DNA from: Confluentibacter citreus | GTDB taxonomy: Bacteria > Bacteroidota > Bacteroidia > Flavobacteriales > Flavobacteriaceae | Length of the DNA stretch: 64,000 nt | Assembly (NCBI RefSeq): GCF_002807055.1 | Contig: NZ_NIXN01000001.1 | Location: 1,275,189-1,339,188 of the forward strand | Direction of reading: 5' to 3' | In this document: positions 8,224 through 18,204 of the stretch, one piece after another | How the letters are laid out: each line of letters opens with the position of its first letter | How positions within the stretch are numbered: position 1 is the first letter of the stretch | Translations under genes and position numbers: made by a program | The notes under the pieces: model-generated | Databases searched by the model: none | What the model was told of the DNA's origin: nothing | Seen by the model: the letters and a program-made list of their open reading frames with translations, nothing else

Positions 8224-10689
8224 CTATTTTACAACAAACGTGTATGACTCCCCTTTTTTAGTTTGTAAATCATATAGAAATGTTGGTTTTATTTGTAATG
8301 GTTCAATGTTAGATGCTTCTGATATAATTGGAGTAGCAATATCATTAACCACAAAAAAGCCATTTGGATTTTTACCTGAAGCGTTTTTTAATTTTTTACC
8401 GGCTTTTGATTTTATTTCATTAGGCGTTCTTAAACGAAGATTGCCACCTAGGTTTGATTTAATTTCAACTGAAACCAATTTGTGGTTTTCCCAAACCATA
8501 TTGGAAATTTCAAAGCCTCCTCTTGCAAGTATACCCGCAATGGTACCCTTATCAAAATTATCTGGCAGGGCAGGTAATAAATGAACGGCGCCATCAGAAC
8601 TTTGCATGATCATTTCTGTAATGCCCGAAGTACAACCAAAATTACCATCTATTTGAAAAGGTGGATGTGCATCAAACAAATTATTATACGTTCCGCCACC
8701 ACCACGTACAGTTCCCAATGGCATTAATTGGTTTTGAATTAATTTATAAGCATGGTTGCCATCTTGCATTTTTGCCCACCAATTAACTTTCCAACCCATA
8801 CTCCAGCCTGTAGAGACATCACCTCTATGTAAAAGTGTGTTTTTTGCTGCAGCAAAAAGTTTCGGATTGCTGTAAGGTGATATTTGATTGGATGGATACA
8901 AACCATATAAATGTGAAATATGTCGGTGGTTATCATTAGGGTCATCAACATCATCCAACCACTCTTGAATTTGATTGTGCTTCCCAATATGCATTGGAGG
9001 TAATCTTTTCTTCATGGTTTTTAACTTTTCAACAAATGCTTTGTCTTTGCCAAGTATTTCTGCTGCGTTAATGGTGGAGCTAAAGACATCAAAAACAATT
9101 TGATTATCCATAGTAGAACCAGCAGTAATGGATGCCCCTTGATGTTCTTTTGGTGCATTTTCAGGAGAATTCCCAGGAGCTACCACGAGCCATTTATATG
9201 TAGGGTGCTCCACAAGGAAATCGGCATAAAACTCCGCAGCACCTTTAATGGCAGTATAGGCCGATTCTAAATACGTTTTATCACCTGTGTACAAATAACG
9301 TTCCCATAAGTGTTGACTCAACCAACCGCCACCACCGTTCCAAATACCCCAAAAAGACCCATCTAAAGGACCAGTGATTCTCCAAATATCAGTATTATGA
9401 TGGGCCATCCATCCACCAGCACCATACATAACTCTTGCGGTTTCTTTACCAGTTTCAGAAAGTTCCATGATTAACTTTAAAAGCGGCTCATGCATTTCAG
9501 AAAGATTGGTTTTCTCAGCAGGCCAATAATTCATTTCGGTATTGATGTTGATGGTGTATTTACTGTCCCATGCCGGCTTCATATTCCCGTTCCAAATACC
9601 TTGAAGATTTGCTGGTTGCCCTCCTGGTTGCGAAGAAGAAATTAAAAGGTATCTTCCAAATTGGTAATATAAAGTTACAAAGGAAGGATCAGAGGTATTT
9701 CTGAAATTATTAAGTCTTTCGTTGGTTGGTAATTTGCTAGCTTCAGTAGAACCCAAATCCAATTTCACCCTATTGAAATATTTTTGATATGCTTTTATGT
9801 GCGCAACTTTCATGTCATCAAAATTCTTATTGAATGCTTTGTCCATGTAGTCTTTTGCACGTTGATTTTCATCACCACTGATGTCATTATAATTATTGAA
9901 GTTGGATGCAATGGAAACAAATATGGTAACGGAGTTTGCATTCTTAATCTCTACGGAATTATCATTAGGTGTGATGGTTCCGCCATCAGTTTTTATCCTT
10001 CCCAAAGCATTAAACTCTACTTTTCCTTCCACACCTTCATGGTCGCTAGTAGTGCCCCAAAGCGATAATTCGTTGTTGCCATTAATTTTAATGTCGTTTT
10101 TAGTATGTTGGGTAGTTAGAGCCGCTGAAAAAGATAATTTTCCTGGCTTATCGGCAGAAAGACGTATCACCATCACTCGGTCTGGAAAAGACGTGAAAGC
10201 TTCTCTGGTATAGGTTACACCATCAACTGTATATGAAGTTTTGGTAGTAGCATTTTCAATATCCAATTCACGATAATAATTAGAAAAATTTTCATGACCT
10301 GTAAAAGTCAGTTCTAAATTTCCAACTGGCTGGAACATTTGTCCATGCGATTTTTTCGTGATAATTCTTTGGTTAGCCATATTCTCTGCGGCTTTGTATT
10401 CGCCTTCAAAAATGAGTTTTCTAACACTGTCAAGAGCTCCTAAGGCATTAGGGTTATCGTTTCTATTCGGACTACCGCTCCATACGGTATGTTCATTAAG
10501 TTGGAAAATTTCTTTTTCCACATTGCCGTAAACCATGGCCGCTTGGAAACCATTGCCAATGGGCAGTGCGTTTTCCCAAACACTACCAGATGGGGTGTTG
10601 TACCATAATTTTAAATCGTTCGTGTTTTGTCCGAATCCCGAAATGGAAATTCCGATAAAAAATAAAAAGATAATTAGTTTTTTTCTCAC
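8224..10689 (-). CDS. GH95-family alpha-L-fucosidase / alpha-L-galactosidase
   Basis: An 821-residue exported GH95 enzyme and the first gene of the CAZyme run. Signal peptide about 1-20 (ends SGFGQ). The N-terminal beta domain has WYNTPSGSVWENALPIGNG (29-47) and FQLNEHTVWSGSP. The (alpha/alpha)6 barrel has NLQGIWNGNMKPAWDSKYTI (361-380), Asn381 and Asn383 in NINTEMNYWPAE, Glu510 in GNSPENAP and the Asp of QIDGNFG. These correspond to the Asn pair, acid and Asp of bifidobacterial AfcA-type GH95 enzymes. Members remove alpha-1,2-L-fucose or alpha-L-galactose; the neighbouring arabinose- and xylose-directed enzymes make decorated xylan, pectin or arabinogalactan plausible targets. Transcription presumably begins in the 10.69-11.16 kb gap, which contains a perfect inverted repeat. 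Confidence 0.9.
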   Translation of the reverse strand: MRKKLIIFLFFIGISISGFGQNTNDLKLWYNTPSGSVWENALPIGNGFQAAMVYGNVEKEIFQLNEHTVWSGSPNRNDNPNALGALDSVRKLIFEGEYKAAENMANQRIITKKSHGQMFQPVGNLELTFTGHENFSNYYRELDIENATTKTSYTVDGVTYTREAFTSFPDRVMVIRLSADKPGKLSFSAALTTQHTKNDIKINGNNELSLWGTTSDHEGVEGKVEFNALGRIKTDGGTITPNDNSVEIKNANSVTIFVSIASNFNNYNDISGDENQRAKDYMDKAFNKNFDDMKVAHIKAYQKYFNRVKLDLGSTEASKLPTNERLNNFRNTSDPSFVTLYYQFGRYLLISSSQPGGQPANLQGIWNGNMKPAWDSKYTININTEMNYWPAEKTNLSEMHEPLLKLIMELSETGKETARVMYGAGGWMAHHNTDIWRITGPLDGSFWGIWNGGGGWLSQHLWERYLYTGDKTYLESAYTAIKGAAEFYADFLVEHPTYKWLVVAPGNSPENAPKEHQGASITAGSTMDNQIVFDVFSSTINAAEILGKDKAFVEKLKTMKKRLPPMHIGKHNQIQEWLDDVDDPNDNHRHISHLYGLYPSNQISPYSNPKLFAAAKNTLLHRGDVSTGWSMGWKVNWWAKMQDGNHAYKLIQNQLMPLGTVRGGGGTYNNLFDAHPPFQIDGNFGCTSGITEMIMQSSDGAVHLLPALPDNFDKGTIAGILARGGFEISNMVWENHKLVSVEIKSNLGGNLRLRTPNEIKSKAGKKLKNASGKNPNGFFVVNDIATPIISEASNIEPLQIKPTFLYDLQTKKGESYTFVVK

Positions 10690-11162
10690 TTTAGTTTGCT
10701 TTTTTAGGTAAGGTTTAAGTGCTTTTAAATAGAAAAATAAATATAAGACATAAAAGTGTAAAAATTACACTTTTAAATATAAAAATATTCAATCCTCTAT
10801 AAATTTACAGAAAGAGCTTAAAATTTAATAATTGTGACAGGCTCTTTCATTGTCAACCTTTACGAAATCAGAAAAGGAATACCGTAATTTATTTTGCAAT
10901 TTTTTTCAACTGATATATATCATTGAAAAAGCAGATTTCTAAATATATTTTTAAACAAAACAAAGAAACGATGTAACTATTTTAAGGTATTGTGATGCTT
11001 TATATTCTGCTAAGTGAAATGTCTTATTCGGGTGACAGGTTCTTATCGGGTTATCATTGTCATCATTTTTTACCTTGCCTCCTAATTTCCTTTATCATTT
11101 TTGAACTTAAAATTATAGAAAAAAACTATTGAATTATGTAATGCCTTGTATCTATACTGTAA
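10690..11162. other. Divergent intergenic region between CAZyme operon and tamB
   Basis: No gene is supported in this AT-rich gap. It must hold the promoter of the minus-strand hydrolase operon and that of tamB. I see an operator-like inverted repeat (10751-10775, listed separately) and the tamB -7 box at its right end. No rRNA, tRNA or long ORF is visible. Confidence 0.6.
10751..10775. promoter_or_regulatory. Perfect inverted repeat, probable operator of the CAZyme operon
   Basis: TAAAAGTGTAA (10751-10761) and TTACACTTTTA (10765-10775) are perfect reverse complements separated by three A residues. The site is 62 bp upstream of the GH95 start, a suitable position for a dimeric regulator of the operon. 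It has no T-run that would suggest a terminator. The regulator is not identifiable here. Confidence 0.5.
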
Positions 11163-11170
11163 TATCTTTG
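11163..11170 (+). promoter_or_regulatory. Bacteroidota -7 box of tamB
   Basis: TATCTTTG fits the TAnnTTTG -7 consensus of Bacteroidota sigma-ABfr promoters and lies 23 bp before the tamB start. A well-placed -33 element is not obvious. Confidence 0.45.
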
Positions 11171-11193
11171 AATATCCGTTTTAAGATGAATAG

Positions 11194-14100
11194 TTGAAGA
11201 AAGCCGCCAAACTTATATTAAAAGTTGTCTTGCTAATTGTAGCACTATTTTTAATACTGGTTATTTCAATACAGTTGCCTTTTGTTCAGAATATTGCAAA
11301 AAATAAAGCCGTAAACTATTTAGAAACTAAAATTAAGACCAAAGTTGAAATCGGTTCCCTAGAAATAAGTTTCCCTAAAGACATTATTTTAAATGATTTT
11401 TATTTTGAAGACCAGTCAAGCGATACACTTTTAGCAGGAAAGTCATTAAAAGTTGATATTGGTCTTTTTGCTTTGTTAAGTAATAAAGTAGAGATTAACT
11501 CCATAGACTTAGAAGAAACTACCATAAACATTAAGATTGATAAAGATTCCATTTCCAATTTCGATTATATTATCAAAGCTTTTGAAACTCCAACTAAACC
11601 GGAAAGTGATGAGCCAATTGAATTATCAGTAGATAAAGTTAATCTCAATAACATCAGGTTTAGTTATAACGATCAAGTGTCAAATATTAATACCGCCGTT
11701 AAATTTTTAGAATTTAAAGCGCGATTAAAAGCCATCGATTTAGAAAAGCGAATCCTAACTATAAACAGTTTGGAGTTAAATAATACAAATGGTTATGTCA
11801 CCTTAAGTGCCTCAGAAAAAGTAAAGGAACCTGAATTAACAGTTGAAGAAAATAGCTCAAGCACATCATGGAACATAACATCCGATGCCGTTAGCATCAA
11901 CGGTTTTAATTTTGTATTCGATAATAATAATGCCGAAAGAGTATCGAAAGGTGTGGATTATAACCATCTTAAAATAAATGATTTGAATCTGAATATGGAA
12001 TCGCTAACGCTAAATAGCGATGGATATTCTGGCACAATAAATACCTTTAATTTTAATGAAAAAAGCGGTTTTGTTTTAAGCGCATTAACAACCGAATTCA
12101 ATTACACCACAACGAGCGCTTATTTAAAAAACCTGTACTTAGAAACGCCTCAAACTGTTTTAAAAGACCATATTTCAGTCACGTATCCTTCAATTGCATC
12201 CTTGAGTGAAAATCCACAAAATCTGTATGTCGATGCCAATCTTGAAAATAGCAATATTGCATTTAAGGATGTTTTGTTATTTGTTCCAAGTTTGGATACG
12301 AATGATGTTTTTAAGAATAATCCAAATGCCATTGTAAACTTCAATGCGATTATACAAGGAAATTTAGATGATTTAAAAATTGACAAATTTAATGCCAAAG
12401 GTATCGGGAATACCATAGCTGACTTTAACGGAACCATAACAGGTCTACCAAATGTTGATAAAAGTGTTTTTGACATTACTATCCTAAACTTTGAAAGTTC
12501 CTCGGAAGATATCTATGCTTTTATACCAAAAAACACGATTCCCAATACCATTCAACTTCCTGATAATTTTAACATTAAAGGACATTTTAAAGGAAGTATC
12601 CATAATTTTGAAACGCTTCTGGATTTAAAAAGTTCCTTAGGAAATGCCGTTGTAGATGCCACTTTCGATCAGTCACGAAAAAATAACGAAACATATATTG
12701 CCGATGCTAGCTTGGATAATTTCGATTTAGGCAGATTCATCAAAAATAATCAGTTTGGGAAAGTGACCGCAAATGCGACTATAAATGGAAGAAGTCTGGA
12801 TCCGTCAACAGCAACTGCCAAACTCACATCAAAAATCGTAAAATTAAATTTCAATAATTACGAGTATCAAAACTTAAGCCTTGATGGCACGATTGATAAT
12901 GGCAAGTATGTTGTCAATGTCAATTTATCGGATCCTAATTTGAATTTTGTTTTAGATGCAAATGGCTCTTCAGATTCGGAAAAGCCGACATTAGATTTAA
13001 AGTTGAACATCGAGCTTGTTGATTTAAACAAATTAAATCTGCACGCGGGACCTTTAAAAATGAAAGGGGATATTGCTGCAAATTTCACTGATTTAAATCC
13101 TGACAATTTAAATGGTAGCCTGAATTTTAACAACTTTTTAGTGGCTTTGGAAACGGAACAATTTCCGTTAGATACCATAAGTATTAGGGCGGTTTCAACA
13201 AAAGAAAAAGATTCTATTGTGTTGAAATCCCAATTTGCAAGCGGATTAATTATAGGTAATTATCAGTTGTCTACCATAAGCAACCAACTTATGAATTCCG
13301 TTTCAAAATACTATCAATTAGATAAAAAATACTTTGCTAATAGCACAGAGCAAGATTTGCAATTTGATGTTATTATTAAGGATAATCCCATTCTTAAAAA
13401 AATAGTGCCTCAAATTACAGAGTTATCAGAAATCAATATCAGCGGGAAATACAATTCTATTAATGATACCATTGTAATGAACGCATCCATTCCTAGATTA
13501 CACTATGGAACTATTGAGATTTCCAACGGTATTATAAATGCAAACACAAAAGAAAATGCCTTGATGTATGATGTGTCCATTGCAAATATTAAAAACAATG
13601 ATATCATTGTTCCTAAAACTCAAATTATAGGAAAAATAGAAGACAATGCCGTTGATTATGAGCTGAACATAAAAGATCTAGAGGATACAGACCGCTATCA
13701 TATTTCGGGAAATTTTAAAGACACTAATGGAGCTTCAGAAATTTATTTCAATCCACAGGAATTCTTATTGAATTATGAGAATTGGACCATTAAGGATGAC
13801 AATCTCATAAGAATTGAAAAAAGCGGTATTCTAGTCAATAATTTCGAGATTCAAAATAACCAACAAGTGTTTTCAATTCAATCTGAAACTGCTTTGGTAC
13901 AATCACCAATTGCTGTCAATTTTGAAAATTTCAAGCTCGAAACCTTAACAAACATCGTGTCTTCCAATTTTGAAATGGGAGGTCAAGTAAATGGAAAAGC
14001 CACTGTAAAAAATATAACCTCCAGTCCGTTGTTTGTGGCAGATTTAAATATAGGCGATTTTACGTTTAAAAAAGACACCATCGGGACGCTGACTGTAAAA

Positions 14101-15912
14101 GTAGACAACGAAACCACTAATTTGTATAGTGCAAATGTGAGTTTGACCGATAATGACAATCAATTAGATATTGATGGGAATTATAATATTAGCAGTAAAA
14201 ACCTCGACTTTATTGTAGATATTCAAAAATTGAACATGGCATCCCTAGATGCTTTTACCTTAAATAATCTTGAGGAAGGTGACGGCTATTTAAATGGAAA
14301 ACTAACCGTAACAGGCCAAGCTTCCAACCCCAATGTAAATGGAAATATTAAATTTAATGAGGTTGGTTTTACGGTAGTTAAATTAAATTCCAGATTTCAA
14401 TTACTTAATGATAATGTCGTATTCAATACCAATAAAATCATTTTTGAGAATTTCAAATTACAAGATGAAGATGATAATCCATTAACAGTAAACGGTTTTA
14501 TAGATAGTAAGGATTATACCAATTTAGTATTTGATTTGAAAGTGGTAGCCAGAAACTTTAGAGCGGTAAATTCTGGTCCACAGGACAATGATTTATTTTA
14601 TGGCGAATTGTATTTGGATAATGACTTAGGAATTAAAGGCACTTTGGAAAATCCGATTATTGATGGTACAGTCAAAATTAATCCCGACACCAAATTCACT
14701 ATTGTATTGCCGCAAAATGATCCGTCCATTGTAGATAGGGAAGGCATTGTTGAATTTATAGATCAAGATCAGCCGGTTTTAATTACCTTGGAAGATCCAA
14801 CAAAACAAATTACCCAAACAGACGTCACAGGTATTAATGCCTCGGTAAATATTTCCATAGATAAGGAAGCAGAAATATCAGTTATCATTGACGAAGCTAA
14901 TGGCGATTATTTAAAATTACAAGGGGAAGCGGAATTATCTGGAGGTATAGATCCTTCAGGAAAAACGACCTTAACTGGGAAATATGAGTTTACTGGCGGT
15001 GCTTATGAAATGAATTTCAATTTAATAAGAAGACGGTTTGAAATCCAATCAGGAAGTTATATTCTCTGGACGGGCGAACCAACAACCGCAAACATCCATA
15101 TTACAGCCGTTTATAATGTTGAAGCGTCTCCAATAGATTTGATAAGCGATCAATTAACTGGAATAACCGCAGAAGCCAGAAACACATACAAACAAAAAAT
15201 TCCTTTTGAAACCAATTTGATAATGAAAGGGGAATTAATGCAACCAGAAATTACGTTTGACATTGTTTTACCAGAGGGGAATAATGATGTGTCTACCGAA
15301 ATAATTAATGCCACCCAAGCCAAATTGGAACAAATTAGAAATGATGGAGATTTGCTAAACAAACAGGTTTTTGCCTTGTTGTTATTGAATCGTTTTATTG
15401 GTGAAAATCCGTTTCAAAGTGAAGCGGGCGGGGTGAGTGGTGCCTTTATAGCCAAACAAAGTGCTAGTAAAATTTTATCGCAACAGTTAAATAATTTGGC
15501 TGGCGATTTAATACAAGGATTTGAATTGGATTTTGATTTGGAAGCTACGGAAGATTATTCAACTGGACAAAAACAAGAGAGAACCGATTTGAATGTGGCA
15601 CTTTCAAAACAATTGTTAAACGACCGATTAAAAGTGACTGTGGGAAGTAGTATTGGTCTGGAAGGGGCGCAACAAGAAAATGAACAAGCGTCCACCATAG
15701 CAGGGGATGTCTCAGCCGATTATTTAATTACAAAAGATGGTCGTTATAAGTTGAGAGCGTATAGAAAAAATAACTATCAAGTGGCTTTACAAGGTCAGGT
15801 TATTGAAACAGGCGTAGCATTCATCATTACCATGAACTACAATAAGTTTAGAGAGTTATTTCAAAAAAACAGAAGAGGCAATAGAAAAGATAGAGACAGA
15901 AATGAGATTTAA
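11194..15912 (+). CDS. tamB: Translocation and assembly module protein TamB (DUF490)
   Basis: A 1572-residue AsmA/TamB-type protein. The first codon is TTG at 11194: the nearby ATG at 11186 is out of frame and stops at once, and the TTG gives KKAAKLILKVV followed by an inner-membrane anchor (about residues 8-28). A long periplasmic beta-taco region of repeating hydrophobic strands follows. The C-terminal DUF490 domain includes the GKYEFTGGAYEM stretch and ends near KFRELFQKNRRGNRKDRDRNEI. TamB-like proteins bridge the inner and outer membranes, for lipid delivery or outer-membrane protein insertion. The stop overlaps the tamL start by 11 bp, so the two are translationally linked. The length is in the normal range for Bacteroidota homologues. 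Confidence 0.9.
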   Translation: MKKAAKLILKVVLLIVALFLILVISIQLPFVQNIAKNKAVNYLETKIKTKVEIGSLEISFPKDIILNDFYFEDQSSDTLLAGKSLKVDIGLFALLSNKVEINSIDLEETTINIKIDKDSISNFDYIIKAFETPTKPESDEPIELSVDKVNLNNIRFSYNDQVSNINTAVKFLEFKARLKAIDLEKRILTINSLELNNTNGYVTLSASEKVKEPELTVEENSSSTSWNITSDAVSINGFNFVFDNNNAERVSKGVDYNHLKINDLNLNMESLTLNSDGYSGTINTFNFNEKSGFVLSALTTEFNYTTTSAYLKNLYLETPQTVLKDHISVTYPSIASLSENPQNLYVDANLENSNIAFKDVLLFVPSLDTNDVFKNNPNAIVNFNAIIQGNLDDLKIDKFNAKGIGNTIADFNGTITGLPNVDKSVFDITILNFESSSEDIYAFIPKNTIPNTIQLPDNFNIKGHFKGSIHNFETLLDLKSSLGNAVVDATFDQSRKNNETYIADASLDNFDLGRFIKNNQFGKVTANATINGRSLDPSTATAKLTSKIVKLNFNNYEYQNLSLDGTIDNGKYVVNVNLSDPNLNFVLDANGSSDSEKPTLDLKLNIELVDLNKLNLHAGPLKMKGDIAANFTDLNPDNLNGSLNFNNFLVALETEQFPLDTISIRAVSTKEKDSIVLKSQFASGLIIGNYQLSTISNQLMNSVSKYYQLDKKYFANSTEQDLQFDVIIKDNPILKKIVPQITELSEINISGKYNSINDTIVMNASIPRLHYGTIEISNGIINANTKENALMYDVSIANIKNNDIIVPKTQIIGKIEDNAVDYELNIKDLEDTDRYHISGNFKDTNGASEIYFNPQEFLLNYENWTIKDDNLIRIEKSGILVNNFEIQNNQQVFSIQSETALVQSPIAVNFENFKLETLTNIVSSNFEMGGQVNGKATVKNITSSPLFVADLNIGDFTFKKDTIGTLTVKVDNETTNLYSANVSLTDNDNQLDIDGNYNISSKNLDFIVDIQKLNMASLDAFTLNNLEEGDGYLNGKLTVTGQASNPNVNGNIKFNEVGFTVVKLNSRFQLLNDNVVFNTNKIIFENFKLQDEDDNPLTVNGFIDSKDYTNLVFDLKVVARNFRAVNSGPQDNDLFYGELYLDNDLGIKGTLENPIIDGTVKINPDTKFTIVLPQNDPSIVDREGIVEFIDQDQPVLITLEDPTKQITQTDVTGINASVNISIDKEAEISVIIDEANGDYLKLQGEAELSGGIDPSGKTTLTGKYEFTGGAYEMNFNLIRRRFEIQSGSYILWTGEPTTANIHITAVYNVEASPIDLISDQLTGITAEARNTYKQKIPFETNLIMKGELMQPEITFDIVLPEGNNDVSTEIINATQAKLEQIRNDGDLLNKQVFALLLLNRFIGENPFQSEAGGVSGAFIAKQSASKILSQQLNNLAGDLIQGFELDFDLEATEDYSTGQKQERTDLNVALSKQLLNDRLKVTVGSSIGLEGAQQENEQASTIAGDVSADYLITKDGRYKLRAYRKNNYQVALQGQVIETGVAFIITMNYNKFRELFQKNRRGNRKDRDRNEI

Positions 15913-18190
15913 TACCTACATACTTTTATTTTTTTCAGTTACCATGTTGTTGAACTGTAGTGGGACACGGCATATTCCTGAAAGGGATTTATTGTACATA
16001 GGTCATACTATTGATATTGAAAAAGGTGAGGAATCAAAAAAAACCAGGAAAAATATAAAGGCCGAATTGGATGGATTGATTCGTCCAAAACCCAATAAAT
16101 CCATTTTGGGAATGCGTCCTAGTATCATTTTTTACAACATATTTCCTGAGGTAAAAAAGGATTCGGGTTTTAAATATTGGGTAAAATATAAATTAGGGAA
16201 AGAACCTGTTTTAATGAGCAAAGTAGACTTGGAATACAACCGGAAAGTGATTCAAAATTATGTTGAAAATAAAGGTTTTTTTAATGCCGAATCCAAAGCC
16301 GATTCTACAAGATATGGTAAAAAAGCAAAAGCCAATTATACGGTTAAATTACACAATCAGTACCACATTAAATCGGTTGTTTTCCCAACAGACTCCATGC
16401 TATTAAGTAAGGAAATCAATAAACTACAAGAAGAAAGCTTTTTAAAAGTAGGTAAACCCTATGATTTGGATATTATTAAAAATGAAAGAGCTAGGATTGA
16501 TGCCCATTTAAAGGAGCGTGGTTTTTATTATTTCAATGAAAATTATCTATTAGTGCAAGTGGATAGTACGGTTGCAAACCATGAAGTAGATTTAATTGTA
16601 AATATTAAAAATGATATTCCGGAAAAAGCGAAAATTCAATATAGCATCAATAACATTTTTGTATATCCCAGTTTTAATCTAGGAAGAGATACCATTGCTA
16701 CCCGAAAAATGGATACTTTAAAATATAGAGATCTTGCTATTATTGATAATAAAACAGTTTTTAAACCTCTTATTTTCGAAAAAACCTTATTGTTTAAAAA
16801 GGGGGATTTATACAATAGAACAACGCACAATCTCTCATTAAATAGATTGATTACCTTGGGAACATTCAAATTTGTGAAAAATGAATTTAAGGAAACAGAT
16901 TCCGTAAACAATCAATTGGATGTGTATTATTATTTAACGCCCTTGCCTAAAAAGTCAATTCAAGTTGAAACCTTAGCTAAAACCAATTCCGCAAACTATT
17001 CTGGAACGGAGTTAAACATCAATTGGAGCAACAGAAACACCTTTATGGGAGCAGAATTGCTTAAAATTTCTGCGTTTGCTGGGCTGGAAGTTCAAATTTC
17101 CGGACTCAATAAAGGGTTCAATGTGTATCGTTTTGGAGGGGAAGCCAGTTTAATTTGGCCACGATTTATTTCGCCATTTAATATGAGTTCAGGAAGCGCG
17201 TATGTGCCAAACACAAAAGCCTCGATTGGTTATGAATATCAATTACGAACCCAACTATATTCGTTAAAGACACTAAATAGTTCGTTTGGATATATATGGA
17301 AAGAAAACGAACGAAAAGAGCATAATCTTAACATCGTCAATATCGCCTATACATCATCCAATAATGTATCTGATTTATACAAAGAACAAATTGCCGTTAA
17401 TCCTTCTTTACAAAGAGTGATTGATAGACAGTTTATTTTAGGTACAACCTATTCGTATGCCTATACCAACACGATGATAAAGAATAAAACAAATAATATC
17501 TATTTTAGGGGTGCTATAGATTTATCGGGCAATTCTACCAGCTTACTGTTAGGTGCTAATGATAGTGACAATCCGAAAGCCATTTTAGGGGTTCCATTCA
17601 GTCAATATTCGAAATTAGAATTTGAATTTCGTCATTATTATAATTTTGGTAACGAAACCACACTTGCTAGTAGGTTTATTGTTGGGGCGGGAATGCCATA
17701 TGGAAATTCAGATGAATTACCATTTATAAAACAATTTTTTATTGGAGGTACCAATAGCATTAGAGCTTTTAGGGCAAGGTCTATTGGTCCTGGAACATTT
17801 AATAGTGCCGAATTAACCAATACATTTTTGCCAGACCAGTCGGGTGATTTGAAGTTGGAATTCAGTACGGAATTAAGAGCTAAAATATACAAAATGGTAA
17901 AAGGAGCCGTGTTTCTCGATGCTGGTAATATATGGCTATTAAATGAGGACGCAGATAAACCTGGAGCTAAGTTTTCTGGACAATTTTTAGATGAATTAGC
18001 CGTAGGAACGGGTGTTGGATTGCGATTTGATTTTAACTTCTTGATTTTAAGAACCGATATAGCATTCCCTTTAAGAAAACCCTATTTGCCAAAAGGTGAC
18101 AGATGGGTTCTTGACGATATTAATTTTGGTAGTGGTACATGGAGAAAAGAAAATTTGATTTTCAATCTCGCCATAGGTTATCCATTTTAG
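15902..18190 (+). CDS. tamL: TamL: lipidated TamA/BamA-family outer-membrane protein
   Basis: A 762-residue Omp85-family protein and partner of TamB. The N-terminus has a lipoprotein signal with lipobox LLNC (Cys19) followed by SGTRHIPERD, which is the mark of the lipidated TamA form of Bacteroidota. POTRA-like domains occupy about residues 25-400 (for example VGKPYDLDIIKNERARIDAHLKERGF-type segments). A 16-strand barrel follows, with the Omp85 lid-loop region FFIGGTNSIRAFRARSIGPG at roughly 615-635 and a C-terminal ...NLIFNLAIGYPF ending in aromatic Phe. The ATG lies inside the last codons of tamB. It is placed in the outer membrane; its exact cargo (proteins or lipids) is not settled by sequence. 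Confidence 0.9.
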   Translation: MRFNTYILLFFSVTMLLNCSGTRHIPERDLLYIGHTIDIEKGEESKKTRKNIKAELDGLIRPKPNKSILGMRPSIIFYNIFPEVKKDSGFKYWVKYKLGKEPVLMSKVDLEYNRKVIQNYVENKGFFNAESKADSTRYGKKAKANYTVKLHNQYHIKSVVFPTDSMLLSKEINKLQEESFLKVGKPYDLDIIKNERARIDAHLKERGFYYFNENYLLVQVDSTVANHEVDLIVNIKNDIPEKAKIQYSINNIFVYPSFNLGRDTIATRKMDTLKYRDLAIIDNKTVFKPLIFEKTLLFKKGDLYNRTTHNLSLNRLITLGTFKFVKNEFKETDSVNNQLDVYYYLTPLPKKSIQVETLAKTNSANYSGTELNINWSNRNTFMGAELLKISAFAGLEVQISGLNKGFNVYRFGGEASLIWPRFISPFNMSSGSAYVPNTKASIGYEYQLRTQLYSLKTLNSSFGYIWKENERKEHNLNIVNIAYTSSNNVSDLYKEQIAVNPSLQRVIDRQFILGTTYSYAYTNTMIKNKTNNIYFRGAIDLSGNSTSLLLGANDSDNPKAILGVPFSQYSKLEFEFRHYYNFGNETTLASRFIVGAGMPYGNSDELPFIKQFFIGGTNSIRAFRARSIGPGTFNSAELTNTFLPDQSGDLKLEFSTELRAKIYKMVKGAVFLDAGNIWLLNEDADKPGAKFSGQFLDELAVGTGVGLRFDFNFLILRTDIAFPLRKPYLPKGDRWVLDDINFGSGTWRKENLIFNLAIGYPF

Positions 18191-18204
18191 ATTAAACGAG
18201 TTTG

